A program made the position numbers and the translations under genes. Positions 36,131 to 50,548 of a stretch of 64,000 nucleotides of DNA are shown here, piece by piece. Below the pieces are notes generated by a model. It ran no database searches, was not told the origin of the DNA, and worked only from the letters and a program-made list of their open reading frames with translations. The DNA lies in contig NC_092572.1 of NCBI RefSeq assembly GCF_037975245.1, forward strand, positions 28,319,989 through 28,383,988. Reading direction: 5' to 3'. The stretch is from Apostichopus japonicus. Its lineage: Eukaryota > Echinodermata > Holothuroidea > Aspidochirotida > Stichopodidae. The stretch's first letter is position 1. Each line of letters opens with the position of its first letter.

Positions 36131-36850
36131 AGGCATGATTTCCGCTATTCCCGTGATTGGAAACGGTCGATGCAGGAAACAGTCGATCGTTCTAGTGAAG
36201 ATTCAGTTATCGATCGTTTATCCAGTATCACAAGTGTTTCGAGGCTGATATACCCACGTTTAATCAGACATATTTCACTTCCGCCAAGTGCATGTGTAAA
36301 GTGGAATGCCTCCTTCACATTAACGGAAGATAATTGGGCGGTTATTTTCAAGATGCCATTCATTGCCCTCTCTGATACAAAAATTCAGTACTTCCAATTT
36401 AGATTTTTACACCGGGTATTAGGTACAAATAAGTAATTGTGCAATATGAATAAAGTCGACTCACCGCTCTGCAATTTTTGCCATATTGAGACAGAGAGCG
36501 TGGAACACCTGTTTTGGAGTTGCCATATTACATCTAGTTTTTTGCTAGATGCAAAACAGTTATTCTTTGGACGACAATTTATTTTGACAAATCGTGATTT
36601 CTTTTTTGGTTATAATTTGGTCCTGGACCACCCTATGAACTTCTTCATTTTGCATTGTAAATATTATCTGTATATCTGTAAGCAGAATGAAACTCTTCCT
36701 TCGGTTAATGACTTTTATTATAGAATGAAGTATGTTATGAAGGTGGAGTCTTGTATAAATTCGCAAAATGGTTGTACAAAGAAAGCGAAGACAAGATTCA
36801 GTATGTTGAAAGATCTGTTTAATCATATCCTCGCAATATTAGGGAACTGA
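36131..36850 (+). pseudogene. LINE C-terminus with zinc knuckle
   Basis: Frame of 36170-36436 and 36437-36850, interrupted by TAA at 36434-36436. CNFCHIETESVEHLFWSC is the CCHC zinc-binding motif common at the end of LINE ORF2 proteins. Ends LAILGN then TGA. Confidence 0.85.
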
Positions 36851-36977
36851 TATTTTACATATGATTCCACAATTATATATGGAAACCTACCTATGTATCT
36901 GTACGATATACAAGACATGTAATGAACTTGCTTTTATGAGAAAGATACAAATATAATATGGATGAAGGAAAAAAAAA

Positions 36978-37409
36978 ACCATTTATCATTATTTAATATA
37001 TTATCATATGTATATATATTTTTTATTTGAATGGGGCTGTGGCATGGCAACCATCTGTCTGGTACAGACGAAGCCCCAACCCCGCATGGTACGCCATTGT
37101 TTCTCTTTTCATCTCTTTATTCTCTCTTCCTTTTCTCTTCTCTTTGCCGTCTGCTGCAGACTTTGCGACTGCAAGGGTAAATGGGGTGTAACCCCCCTCC
37201 TTCTAACTACGGCCATGCCCATGCTATAGATTCTTGTGTGGCTAAATGCTGTTGCATTCAATATCAATGTCACCCCTACCACTTATCGAGAACAAATAAA
37301 TGAAAAACTACTGTGAACGAGTGGTCGTTTCGGAAAGTTACCTTGTAATTCTATTTGAGGTACCGATATACATATTATATTAAACCAAGAACTAATACGA
37401 ATTACGATC
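36978..37409. other. No gene seen
   Basis: Flank of the LINE. Contains a CT-rich stretch (37097-37150) and a T-rich start. No coding signal. Confidence 0.45.
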
Positions 37410-38230
37410 TCTAAACATATTCATAGTGTGGTACGCCATACATGTCAATATTCATGACTTTGTTCACACCAGCATGGAGAGGATTATCAATTGACTAATG
37501 CAGCAACATACAAAGAAAAGTTTCAGGAATCAGTTATCATGTTGACGAATTCTTTTTAGTGACTTAATATAACCAGGAAGCCAGTAGGCTTTATGATTCC
37601 TTGTCATACGATTTGCTCAAAATTCCACATAACTATGTGAATAATGTAAAGCAAGTGACTTAAATTTGCCCATGAATTTAGTAAGAACCAGAAAAGATCA
37701 GAGATATCCAGCTCTGAAGTGTATCATATCTTTGTGGGAATCAACCATTTAATTTACCGGTTAGGATTTTACAGTATGTAATATTATTGCACTTCCTATG
37801 TGAAATATTCTGTAGACAAATATATAGAAGGCATGCATAAAAGGACATTTTCCCTCACCGATTTTGAGCTTTCAAATATCTTAACGGTTGTTATTATAGA
37901 CTGAAAGCTCTATACGACACTGTTTTAACTGCACTGTGAAATATTTTGACAACCTACACACTATCTAGTATAAATCACAAAAGAAATTGACAATTCTGAG
38001 ACCAATTTAGAGAACCTGTTGACCCCTTGTGCCAATTTTCCACCATTTGAAATGGCCTGTTGACCCTTTGAAGCTCAGCAGGTGAAAACAGATACGATAA
38101 CTTGAGTGTGCTTAAAGCAAGGCTACATAGCAACTTTCCTTGAACTTTCCTGGATGACTCTATATTCTGTTAAAGACTTACATACCCCCTTTATAAAACT
38201 TAACTGAGCTGAAGTTGGCCAAACTATGTT
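37410..38230. repeat. Dispersed repeat family F2, copy 2 (longest)
   Basis: Aligns by eye to 13.28-13.81 kb through most of its length and to 63.79-64.0 kb at its start (CATATTCATAGTGTGGTA, CAGGAATCAGTTATCATG, GTGACTTAATATAACCAG). It carries an extra middle part with CCAGTAGGCTTTATGATTCC, also echoed near 51.49 kb. A TGACCT-rich tail follows to about 38400. Confidence 0.75.
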
Positions 38231-38400
38231 AATTTGGAGTCATCATGCTAAGGTTTTCAGACTTCTGACCCCCTGATGACGTCATTTGACATTTGACCTC
38301 TACCATTTTCAACCATGGGGCATCCATACCAAGTATTACATTCATTCAACTTGTGGTTTATGGGATATTGTGTTACAAGTTGTTATTGACAATTTTCAAT

Positions 38401-39889
38401 TAAAATGCATAGCTGGAGGCAAAAAAAGGGCTCATACTAAAGTATTTTAGTACACAAACAATAGTGGTACCTGTTTAGTCGAAAGAGACAGTAATTTATA
38501 GAAAGATCAAGGTTAGCAGATTCTCACTGACCAGAAACGTGAATCGTAAATGCTCATTAACGTAAAGGTCACCGTGTGATGTCATTCTGCAGAGTGTACC
38601 GCGAACGCAAAACAATAACAATGGACTTTCCACGTACTCCTCGTAAGAAAGGGAACCATTTATTAACTTTACTGTTCCGATAAACACACAGTTGGGTAGC
38701 AATTCTTGGATTAAAAGTAGGCTAAATTAAAAACTGCCTAAACATCTAGTCATATTTCGTATACGTATAAGATTCGCTGCTATTATAGGCCAGTATACAT
38801 GCCTATACCTTGTAAAATATGTCAACATCTGGGGTGTTTCTTCATTTGTTGATGCAATTAATTGCGATTGCAGTTGGTTTCCGGTTAGTGGATGCAATAT
38901 TTATCGTATCCACGAAATATAAAGCTTTGGGTTTCGTAATGTACGGCTTTCAGAAAGTCACAATTCCACAAAAGCAGATACACGAGCGAAGGGAACACCG
39001 CGGTAAAAAATGAAAGCGCCCGAAAGAGTCCATATTCCATAGACGAGTTTCAAAACCTACAAAATGCGAAAACTTTTACCGTCTCAGTACAATATATACA
39101 TACCTCCCATACATATCGTCCTTGTCGTCCTTTAGTGCGAATCACTAAGTTGGCTCCGTGCGTGGTGTCGTTGGTTCTGCTAAAGAGAACTAAGTCACAC
39201 TGGGCCTATTGTACAGTTTACTCTTAAGCGATATGATCTTTATCCTGCACCTATGGGGTAAGTCACGGCTGAAGTTAAACAATTGAGTATGAACATTAGA
39301 ATAACGGGGAAACTGTGGCTAATGAGTTTAGGCATATGTCAAAATTAGGGAGTCTTTACCGTTCAAGGGCCTCTGCGTAGACAATACTGCCTATGATACG
39401 TGTTTGTGTCGAAGTGCGCTGAACTTATATTCGCCTACAGACGGTGGGATATACCCGGGAGCGAGGAAGTCTTTGCGGGTGCTACCTATAAAATTAATTG
39501 AAAAGAAACCTCAATTTCGGTTTTCAGAAGTGTTTTTCGCAACCTACTACACATTTTGTTAGCATTTTGATTTTAACAGTATGATAGTACCGTATCGGCG
39601 TAGTGTTAGTGTTGAAGTGAATATTTTGATCGAAATATTCCTCAACCGACTCCATACACGTACGTCACAGGGTAACCTGCAGTCACGTGAGCGTTTAGGA
39701 TTTTTTTGCGAAATGAGCAAATTCCTTGTCCAAAATTGCTAGGTTTGATCAAGTTTTAGCAAGCCCCAAAAGAAAATAATACAATGAGCCATACATCAAT
39801 GGAAAGGTACAAGTGTAAATATTCAATGTAACATAAATTTGAACGGCATAGAGGATGTCGAAAAACCACGAGTTATTCATTTTAAGCCC
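38401..39889. other. No gene seen
   Basis: Non-coding. Small open frames at 38496-38702 (-) and 38819-39013 (+) have no motif or splice support. Confidence 0.45.
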
Positions 39890-40240
39890 AATGAACCGTA
39901 AATATGCATGAGATCAAAACTTGTGTTGCAAAGAGCATATACTTACTATGTAGTTACATCACCATACCGAGTATTAACTAAATCAGATATACTGTTGAAG
40001 ATATATTGGCATATGAAAAAGTTTGTTTAGCCCCGTCCACTCATTAATATTCATGAAATGGGAACCACAAACGATAGCGCACATTTAAACATCATGGGGC
40101 ATCTACCTATCAAGTGTGACATTGATTCAACTTGTGTTTGTTGAAATATCGTGTTTATAAGCTAGCCGTCACATATACAAATACGCGCGCGCAACCACGA
40201 TTACAAAGGTTACTGAGCCTTCGGCATCGTAACCAAAAAC
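39890..40240. repeat. Dispersed repeat family F1, third copy
   Basis: Shares TTGCAAAGAGCATATACTTA, CATACCGAGTATTAACTAAA, GAAATGGGAACCACAAACGA and the end CACATATACAAATACGCGCG with 14.1-14.8 kb, closing with the hairpin GTTAC...GCCTTCGGC...GTAAC. Confidence 0.75.
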
Positions 40241-41160
40241 ATTGGAAGGCCCTCCCTCCTCCGCCAATCCATGTGAGGTGGCATACATAATATGAATCCC
40301 TCCTCCTTAATCCTTCCCCTCTCAGTATTTTTCATAAAATCTTTCTCAGTGTTTCCGAGAATGCTTTGTTTTTATCAAGTTCCATGCAGTTTCCCCAAAA
40401 AGTATTTGTAGGCAGTTCGAAAACTATTACTAGAGCTTGAATCTTCCAATTATTGCTACTAGAACTGTGACAAGAATCTCATAAAAAACAAATACTAAAA
40501 ACAAGTAATGGCGAGTTAAGTTCTTGGAAGCAACTGAAATGGGGAAATGGTTTCTAATACGACATTGCGTCAATGACCATTTTCATACCCCTTTCGTTGT
40601 ACACTGTATCAATATGCACTTTCCCTGCAACCACATTTCATACTTTAATATTCCATTTGCATTTAAAAAAAAAAAGCAGAAAAAGTGTGTGTGTGTAGAT
40701 GACAAGTGAGGCAACCGAGGGAACTGAAAACTTAAATTCTTTAAAGTACTATTTACAAATGGATATGGTTTCGGGGGCACATTTTCATCAGAGATAATTT
40801 TCCTATCCCTCTAAAAGTTTTCTCCCCCACTTTCCTCAATCTTCAACCACTATACGCTTCCACGACACCTAATCCTTTTTTTTTTCTTGAATAGTTTTTA
40901 CAATCTTCTAAGTCTCTGAAAGTATACACTGAAAAAGAGAAACAGACAAGCGTCCAATGTATAGAACAATTAAGAGATCAGAGATGTAGAATTCTTGTTT
41001 AAATGCACACTTAAGTACGATACTCCTTAATTTATTTCTTCTGTTGACCTTATCTGTTTGATTTCCTTCAAATATGCAACTTTACCAATTCTTATCGATG
41101 GTGTATTTATCACCACGTTTTTCCCTGTCGTGTTACACTTGACTGTCAAAGCATATACCC

Positions 41161-42079
<919 letters not shown>

Positions 42080-43135
42080 CCACTGTTTGTGCAGGTCAAA
42101 GTAGGTCATAACATCTCACTTTGTCATTTATAAATGTGAGTGCAATGGCCAAAATGCTGTATTTAGGTTATTTGACATTGGATTCTGACCCTAGGATGTT
42201 ATAAGTCATATGTGATACTACATCTCATACCCCGACACATACCGACCAGTTTGATGTCCACACATTTGACCATTGATAACATGACCCTTCGCATTTTACA
42301 TAAATAAATGCATTGTGAGCTTCCATAGTCTGATACCCATGGATTTGGAAGTTTCCTCCCTTTTGTCAATTTAATACTCCTGTAATGACAGAAATGATAT
42401 TTGGTCATTTGACCTTTGACACTAGTTATGTCATTAGTTACCGAGGTTATACATCCTACACCAAGGAACATACCCACCACATTTAAGGTCCATCATTAGC
42501 AAAACGCTTATACATACAAATTTAGCCAATCTGGACATTTCTACCTCCTTTGATTATTATATATACTTATTATGAGTAATTATTATATCATTATTATTTT
42601 ATAATTATTATTATTATTATACATTCCTTTGGTGCTTTGCAATAATAAATGCACCATGGGCATACAGTCTGTGACATTATACATGGATTTGATTTTTGAT
42701 TTTTTGTCACTTCACCTCTGACCTCATGACATCAGTAATCAGTAATCCACCGATGCCCAGGCACATACCCACCAAATTTGATGTCAATCTGCTTTATTGT
42801 TTAGGAGTGGTCACCAAACTTTTTTTGTACAAATTGTCGGACCTCATTTGATCACATGACATTTGGCCTATTACATTACTTAATGAGCTGCAAATTTGCA
42901 GAGTCTAAAATCCCACGTAGGTTTGAGGGCTTTCGCCATTTTGCATAATGGCCAAAATGCTTTTTAGTCATTTGATCGCTGAAGTCGTAAGTCACACAAG
43001 GCACTATACCCAATGCCGATGCACAGAATGCAGCTCCCTGGTGAGACCAACCAACCAAGTTTCAGTTCAGTACCTCAAAGGGTGTTATGTGGGCAGCAAT
43101 TTTACTACCAATTTTGCAAATCAAGGTCGATAGGG
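42080..43135. repeat. Diverged units of a TGACCT-related repeat
   Basis: Three or more degenerate units marked by CA(T/C)ACC(C/G)ACCA(A/G/C)(A/T)TT...GATGTC or GGTCCAT near 42236, 42469 and 42766, and by ATGGCCAAAATGCT near 42145 and 42949. An AT-rich (TTA)n stretch lies at 42550-42620. Confidence 0.55.
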
Positions 43136-44664
43136 TAAAATATCTCATCATCAACACACTACGTGTAGGGATGAGATAAGAGTCCAAAGTATTTAGAAAT
43201 CTTGCTTGAAAATTAGGCCTACCTGATGCAAGTCCTGTAAAACAGCTGATATATTTTTTCTTGGGAATTGAGTGATGTAAACATTCCCCCTCAAATGGGG
43301 AGGTCCCTTTTTACCAAAAATAAGGTAATTTGCAGGAACATTTAAAAGAAAGTTATTGACAGGATGCTCCCAGATGAAACAACGTTCATTTCAAAGTCTG
43401 ATTTAAACATTTTGGATGTGGGAATCTACAAAGAAAGGTTACCTTGCAAGTGAAAAACTGACAAATATTGCCAATTTACTTCAGATGGCGAGATCATATC
43501 ATAAGGAAATAGATGCTGCAGCTGATATTCTGACACCATTGGCATTTAACACCACATTCAATGCTACACAATCTTTTGTCTGGTTATGACAAGGAGCACA
43601 GAAGGATGCAAACTATTCATATGTATTGGGTTTGTTATAACTACAAGGCAAAGTACTACATTGTCAATCACAAGTGTAATGAATACCTCCAGTACTATAA
43701 AAAAAAATGTGACTGAAATGGTAACTGAGGTCAAAGGTCAAAATCAAAGGTCATATGACTCAAAAAGTTACTTTTTGCTACACTATTACAAAGTCGAAGT
43801 ATTGGATTGACTTGCAACCTTCACAGGTATAGTAGGTATGTCAAGTAATATAAAAACATGTGGTTACTTTGAAAACAAACATGAACAGTCAGGTTGAAAG
43901 GTCAATATAGGAAGGGACTGCTTGCTTTAATTCCAACGGAACCATTTAATTGACTTGCAACCTACACAGGTATGAATATGTTAAGGACTATCACATTATA
44001 TGTAAGATGTAACTGAGATAATAGTCAAATGTCTGAGTATCAATTGTCAAGGCACTATAGCAAATCTTTGGGTATATAATACAATAATTTGTCAAAAGCC
44101 TATTAGATTACTGACTTCTGTACTTCTTAAACACTTCTTAAACAGGTGATGCCAGTGCACTCACCTAACAACCTGCACATGTGTTTCACAACAACATTTC
44201 TTAATACACTTAATGATGATGCAACCTTGTGTGTGTTCCCGCCCATATTCCTATGATTTGGTTGATGATGTGTTTGCAGACGTATTCGTAAGGTGTGATT
44301 GATCATTTGGCCTTTCGTGTAAGATGATCTCTTCTAGGAACTTAAGATAGGTGAGAGGTCAATTAAAGCAAACAAGTGACTTTCTGCTATGAATACAAGG
44401 ACAAATGTTGAACAGACTTGACACCTTCACAAAGAAAGTAGAAAAACTGAAAGGTACACTACATTAAGCAATAATTCATTTAAGTGATTTTGCAATGAGA
44501 TAACTCTGTGGATTGCCCTCTAGTTTATATTACTTTATTATGCTTAATGCTAGAGAAGTATGTTTTCAATCAATAAATGCATATAGTAATTAACACTTCT
44601 CTCCATGTGAAACTATAGTTTGATATATGGCATTACATAAACTTTTCAACATTGTGGCTACATT
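43136..44664. other. No gene; old repeats
   Basis: TTGACTTGCAACCT(T/A)CACAGGTAT appears near 43808 and 43951, with a decayed relative near 44415. These are old repeat copies. No exon recognised. Confidence 0.45.
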
Positions 44665-45375
44665 AGGTGGTCAGTCTATAGTGATATGCTCCACAAATGA
44701 TCTCAGTGTCCACAAAACTGGTCCACACATAAGGTGGTAGTCATAGTAGTGCTCTACAGTCATAGATACTCCTCCAAAAATGGTCTCAGTGTCCACACAA
44801 CTAGTCCAAATATTAGGTGGTAGTCACGGTAGTGCTCTATAGTAATATGCTCCACCAATGCTCTCATTGTTCACACAAATGGTCCACACATTATGTGGCA
44901 GTCACAATAGTGCTCTTTAGTCATACACGCTCCACCAATGATCTCAGTGTACCCACAACTGGTCTAAATATTAGGTGGTACTCACGGTAGTGCTCTATAG
45001 TGATATGCCCTAACAATGATCTCAGTGTCCCCACAACTGGTCCAAATATGAGGTAGGTGGAAGTCACAGTGATGCTCTATAGTCATAGATTCTCCTTCAA
45101 TGATCTGTGTCCCTAAATTGGTCAAAGCATTAGGTGGTAGTCACAGTAGTGCTCTATAGTCATAGACGCTGAGCCAATGATGCCAGTGTCCACACAACTA
45201 GTCCAAACATTAGGTGGTAGTCACAGTAGTGCTCTAGTCATAGATACTCCTCCATTAATGATCTCAATGTCCACACAACTGGTCCAAACATTAGGTAGTA
45301 GTCACAGTAATGCTCTATAGTCATAGATGCTTCCACCAATGATCACAGTGTCCCCACAACTCAATACCCACCATG
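44665..45375. repeat. Minisatellite, 77-83 bp unit, about 8.5 copies
   Basis: TGCTCTATAG or close variants at about 44750, 44833, 44911, 44991, 45073, 45150, 45230 and 45311. Each unit also has GATCTCAGTGTCC, ACAACTGGTCCAAA and ATTAGGTGGTAGTCACAGTA. Copies differ by point changes and short indels, so it is not a CRISPR: no constant repeat with variable spacers. Confidence 0.93.
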
Positions 45376-47303
45376 CCCTTGGATTCATTCTTAGCCATAG
45401 ATGTATTGATGTTAAGACAGCTGGGTGATGCCTGCTCTGTGTCTCTGCTACAATTAATTACTATACCGCTGCTTCTCATCTAGCATAACTTTCAATGGCT
45501 ACATATCTTTTCTGTTCACTTATCCATTGATGGCCGTTTCTGGTGTATATAAGGCAAATTCAAATGCTGTCTGAAACTTCTGGAGTTCGAGTAAACATCA
45601 TCGTCTCTTCTTTACTGTATAGAAATCCAAATTGAATAATGAGAAATGAGAACGACTAACTGACGTCATATAAAGTTTCTTGTCATTGATCATTTTAAGA
45701 ATCGCCTGTTTGATTTATTTCGTATCTGGTGATCATTGAGATCAGTTTTTTTGTTCTAAATGTAGTACTTTTAGCAACATTTACTCACATTTAAAAATGT
45801 TTAGGGACATTTCATCAGGTATTACTACAACTTTCTCATAAATTATTAACAATGTTCCTGTTGGTCAATTACCACACCTTGACAGTATTTGCATTTGACA
45901 AAGGTTTCATAGTAAATCAATTGTCACTAAACTCAATTACATTTAGTCATTCCACTATTAGATTTAACAAATAAATCAAATAATGAAAAAGAGGCAAAGA
46001 AAACCGTTTAATATCCGGACTAAATTTGACACATGATCCCAAACGAAAGTTAAAGGTGAACAGGACATTGGTAATAGCTAATGGCTAAAAGTGTAAAATG
46101 GCTTTGTTACATGAATTAGGTCAAGAACCTTAAATCACATTCCCATCTTAAATTAAGGTACATCAGTCAACATTAATTAGAAAGACACTGAATATATGTA
46201 ACCTTGCACTTCTTAGCCAATCGCGTAAACTTAGCTCCACTGACTTAGCTGTCACAGATTTGGGTAAGAAGAAACAATGTCTCAAAAGCAGTGTAAAATG
46301 TGCACAATGCATACCTGGCATAACATATGAAGATCACTATGCTTTCGTAAGTGCTTGGATACAGCTGTTATATACACATCGCAACAGCGTAGGATTTGCA
46401 GAAAGAAACATCACAGGCTGATACAGTTCATGATATCATGTAAGCATCTATAAAGAACAAAAAAAAACATATTAAAAGCAGTTGCATCAATATAACTTTG
46501 TAATGTAATTTGGTACGAAGTACTAAAATTATTCTAATGGCGAATCCCATGTTCGAAATCTGATTGTTAACATTTCACTAATATATATTATGACAAGATA
46601 ATTTGAGACGGTCTTGTATCTAGCGGTAGAAGACCAATCAATCTTGCTTATTAGTAATGAGACCAGAATAGATCAAACAGTGAAAATACAGTAATCTTTT
46701 GTCCCTTGTTTGATATTGCTTGCCAATTCCAATCGAGATCTCTGATCCAGTCATACCTACTGACTCTGGAATGATCAATGATATAAATGTTGTAAACATA
46801 ACGACGGGAAAACTGATATGCATATTCATAGCTGTAACTATGATGGAAGCGCATTACAAATGCAAGTCTACCATTGATATGTTATGAATGTTTCAAGGTT
46901 ATGATATCAGTCTAAAAGCTGAAATTTACAAATAACTAAATAGTAAATGAAAGTTGATACGCAACTGTAAAATGTGATCATTGCTTTAAGAGAGTTTTAG
47001 GTTTGTGACTATTATTTTCTCACATCCATTCAAGTCAGGTACTCTCAGCTCCCATTTTAAATATTTCAAATATGAGCTATCATACAGTAGTTACAATGTT
47101 TAAAATGTACTCACCTTGGCTTGACATATTTTTATTCCTACAAGAATCTGTCAATTGTTTGTAAAGAACACTACAAGTTGTCTCACTATCGTATTTCTTC
47201 CTCCAAGAAATGAGCACTTATGAGATCGCTTACGTCTGACAGGCAGAACGGATTGGCTGGATATTGGACGCTTTTACCTCAGTATGAACTCCCGCCTGTT
47301 TCT
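45376..47303. other. No supported gene
   Basis: A minus-strand ATGTCAAGCCAAG directly before a consensus donor GTGAGT (exon end at 47115) might be a first exon, but no partner exon was found. Otherwise nothing recognised. Confidence 0.4.
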
Positions 47304-47363
47304 AGCCACTCATTAGCTTTCTTGTTTGATACCAGCCACTCATTAGCTTTCTTGTTTGATACC
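47304..47363. repeat. Exact 30-bp tandem duplication
   Basis: The unit starting AGCCACTCATTAGC and ending TTGATACC occurs twice without a mismatch, at 47304-47333 and 47334-47363. Recent slippage or an assembly duplicate. Confidence 0.95.
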
Positions 47364-47733
47364 AGCTGAACAGGTGAGATGAGTAAAACAAATATTTAAT
47401 GAAATAAAGTGGTCTATATGTAAATACGACAATATATTTTAATGCTGAATGGCTTTTCTTTATCAATATAAACAATTTTAAAGTGCTTTATGTGCATATC
47501 AAATGATACAGATACCATACACAGACAAGGGAGGAAAATCTGTCCACTTCATTAATGTGAAAGTTGTTAAAGTGAGATTCAAAACAGTATATTTGCTGTT
47601 ATAATGTTGCAGAAGGAAATCAAGTTTACTTTAAATGGTAAAGTCGGTATCTGTAGCAGAAAGTAGTTTTATGTATGAAACAGTTATATATTTAATTGCT
47701 ATGTTCCTTTGAGGTATAACATTAGATATTTAC

Positions 47734-47971
47734 CTTGCTTGTACAGCATCTCTTGCAGGTCTCTGCGACCAGCTGCTTCTAAAGCCTCTCCCAGTACTCT
47801 GTGTGTGGCTTTACTGCCATTGCTGTGTTTCCAAGTCAACAACATCTGATACACAGTTTCCTTGTGTCCCTGGTTGTTATTATCTCTCTCAAGTATACAA
47901 AGCTCTGGGTCCTTTAGTCCAAGATTTCTACCTATATGTTTCCATTCTTTTGGAATTTTCCCGGAGAGATC
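47734..47971 (-). CDS. Death-domain exon
   Basis: Minus strand, acceptor ATATTACAG at 47972-47974, frame 0. It encodes about 79 residues with the death-domain pattern: EWKHIGRNLGL in helices 1-2, a DPELCILERDN turn, then YQMLLTWKHSNG and ATHRVLGEALEAAGRRDL for the last helices. The tryptophans of EWK and TWK and the closing LGEAL...RRDLQ are hallmarks. Known: death domains pair with like domains in innate-immune and apoptosis adaptors. The exon may splice at CAAG/GTAAAT (47734-47733) or read through to a TAG at 47701-47699, adding 12 residues. It joins in phase 0 to the linker exon at 49554-49703. Probable C-terminus of the Ig-linker-death gene. Confidence 0.8.
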
Positions 47972-49553
47972 CTGTAATATGATTAGATACATGAGTAGAA
48001 CATACACAAACTAAATCAGTTCTCTATCAGGTCCCCTGTCAAAGAATTTAATAACGATTGATGAATTGATTAGAGAGTGAAGTAATATGAATCCATCGTG
48101 TTCCAATTATTGTTCATTTACAAATTATACTATAACTGACACCTGCTGTATATCATTTATATATATAATAAAGCATGATACAGAATGGCAGAGTTAACAT
48201 GTGCGTCATGAGTCACTAAATTCCAAGAGTGGAGTCACTCAAAGCAGTTTGTGAATTTCCCCCAATTTTCCCACATTCCCCATCCAATGTAAATATGAAA
48301 TTTCAGGAGAATGATGCAATCCCCTTGCTTAACACAGGTTTACAGAAAAGCCATTGAGAAATGTGCAACCTTCCAGAGGAAGGTATAGCATCTATAAATA
48401 TTGCTTTGGCTAAATATAGGTAGTACACATTATGGGCAACAATCAACCAACTATAATTTTCACCTGCAGTTGTTAAAGTATATACTGTGACATGTTTGGT
48501 ACTAACCACCTTAAATGACCTTTGACCTCTGAAGAAACAAAAGAGTTATTGGACTCCATTAGTATATTCAAGCATTCCATTTTGAATTTGATAGCTTACA
48601 AAAGTGTTCAGATATTTTGACCTCTGTTGACCTCAAATGGCCTTTGAACTAAAAAAAAAATCAATAACATGCATCCATGTGCTACATATGAGAATTCATC
48701 ATATCTCTACCTTGCGAGTTTACAAGGCGTTTGGAATTTGACAAAGCGGCGAGAAGAGACGTGCCCGGTCAATCGTTTGCATTGTGCATTTCCAACTAAT
48801 TAAGTCTCCGAGGGAACAAAGGATCTAATGAACATGCTAATATCAATTATTTATTGGAACTTTTTGATCACCATAAACACAAAATCTAATCATACAGCAC
48901 CCCCCAAAAACTCATAGTTACCTAATTGCACTGAAGTTTGTAAACTCACTTCAACTTTACAAACTCAGGGAAACTGAAGCTGGACCCAAGACTAGAATCT
49001 ATGCACATGACAATGGTTGAAGCTGTGAAAAGTTGTGCTTAGTACTTAATTTATTGTATGTAATCTCCAAAAGTTGACTTATGAACCAACATTGTGCCGG
49101 CTGTATCCTTCTTGTGTACAAGTTGATAACATGTGTGTCAGTTGTGAACATTGCAAATTGTTGACAAAAGGCGCACAGCCAGCATTTAATTGACTAACTC
49201 TAATTTGTTAAGGTCTTAAATAAAATGGCATGGCAAGGATTCATGAGGGCTTGGTCGTATGCTGTCAAATATCTTTATAAGTTACTGCATTCACTATTGT
49301 ACAGTCTCTTTAATCTAACTGCAGCAAGAACATACCTCATAAAACTGAGGTATCATAAACAGCATCAGTACTAGATGGCAAGCATTTTAGTAGAAATAAA
49401 TCATGATGTAATATATACAAGCAAACCATGGAACTTAAACGTCAAAGTAGGTATGCCTGAAGGGCCAGTATGGACTGTAAAGCACCAATTTATGTAGTAT
49501 AAAAAAAGACTCTTTTATTAGGACAACAGAATCTTGTACATGTAAATTATTAC

Positions 49554-49703
49554 CCTGAGACATCCTGTCCTGACTTCTAGATCAATGTTGTCCATGGGTT
49601 GTTTGACAGTTAGACTTTCATCACCAGTCTTCTGCTGTGACTGAGATAATCCTGCATCAACTACTTTATTAGAGCTGCTAGCTGCAGAATCTTCCACTCC
49701 AGC
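49554..49703 (-). CDS. Linker exon X, copy A
   Basis: 150 bp, 50 codons, phase 0 at both ends. Acceptor is GATGTTAG and donor CAGG/GTAATA. The product is polar and low in complexity (EDSAASSSNK, LSQSQQKTGDESLTVKQP, then NIDLEV). No domain recognised; probably a flexible linker before the death domain. Its paralogue at 55204-55353 has the same length, phase and borders, which supports both as real exons. Confidence 0.65.
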
Positions 49704-49756
49704 CTAACATCAGAAAACAAACAAATAAAATATAAATATTTATATTACACATGGAC

Positions 49757-50548
49757 TTTTTACTTAAATTTTTTTTGCAATAAGCTATTTTCGATAGAAG
49801 CAACACGAATGCTTGTAAACATTACTTTCAAGCTTACAAATTGATTTAATTGTCACCCATTTTGAACTTTGAATTTGTTTGAATTCCGACAGTTCCCGCT
49901 TGTTTGGTAAGGGAGCCACATATTGCATTTCAAGACAAACATTTACTACGTGCCATTCACGATAACTAAGGCAATATGTAGAAAATATTTTCTTACCAAC
50001 ACTTTCAGGGCTAGGGAAGTTTTCAAAAGATGAGAACATGGATGCATTTGGACTTGACCTGCTATCAAATCCAGCCTGAATACACAGTGGAGGAAATGAG
50101 ACAACGAGACCTATAGACCTTGTTAAGCAGATTGGAACTGTGGCCGACACTGGCAGTTACTGTGATGTTAGAACTTCCAACACTAGTAACAGTTCTGCAA
50201 TGGAGGGGCCAGTCTGGTGCTTTTGTTTGTTCCTTTTTCTATGAAACCCTATTCCCTTCAGAAATAACATAATATTGTTTTCCCTTCCCTGCTCCTTTTC
50301 CGCTCTTCTTTTTGAACAACCAAATGCTCGGTACTCCAACATTTTCGACCAGCTTCCAAACAATCTCTGAGAGCAAGTGTACAGTTCATATGCAGAGAGG
50401 AGAATGTGTAACTTATGATGTGGCTGCAAGAAGGCATTTTGGAAGCGCCATTCTTTACATAATGGCTGCCAACAGAGGGTGTAAGAATATTAGTCTCTAT
50501 GATAAGGTCAGTGAAAAACCCCAGGGTTTAAGTCTTCTTTAAATCTTG
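49757..50548. mobile_element. Insertion present only in block A
   Basis: Block B lacks this stretch between GACTTTT and (C/T)AGTG(T/C)(T/C). It contains open frames on both strands (for example about 76 codons on + at 50312-50542 and 90 codons on - at 50157-50429). No transposase, terminal repeat or target duplication recognised. Could be a mobile insertion or a deletion in block B. Confidence 0.5.

Larger units (their letters stand above)
34440..36977 (+). mobile_element. 5'-truncated, decayed LINE (non-LTR retrotransposon)
   Basis: Remains of an ORF2-type polyprotein in the + direction: reverse transcriptase (34457-35653), a connecting region (35635-36130) and a C-terminal zinc knuckle (36437-36850), followed by a short 3' UTR and an A-run (about 36969-36978). 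The endonuclease is missing, consistent with 5' truncation at insertion. The coding part is broken by an internal deletion, at least four frameshifts and one stop codon. By sequence style it belongs near the L1/Tx1 group, which is a judgement and not a tree. No clear target duplication found. Confidence 0.85.

Noticed and set aside
44665-45375. CRISPR-like regular repeats
   Set aside because: No constant repeat with unique spacers; the whole 80-bp unit is repeated and diverged. A eukaryotic minisatellite.
47115-47200. ATGTCAAGCCAAG followed by donor GTGAGT on the minus strand
   Set aside because: Could be a first exon, but no downstream exon or promoter was found; it may be chance.
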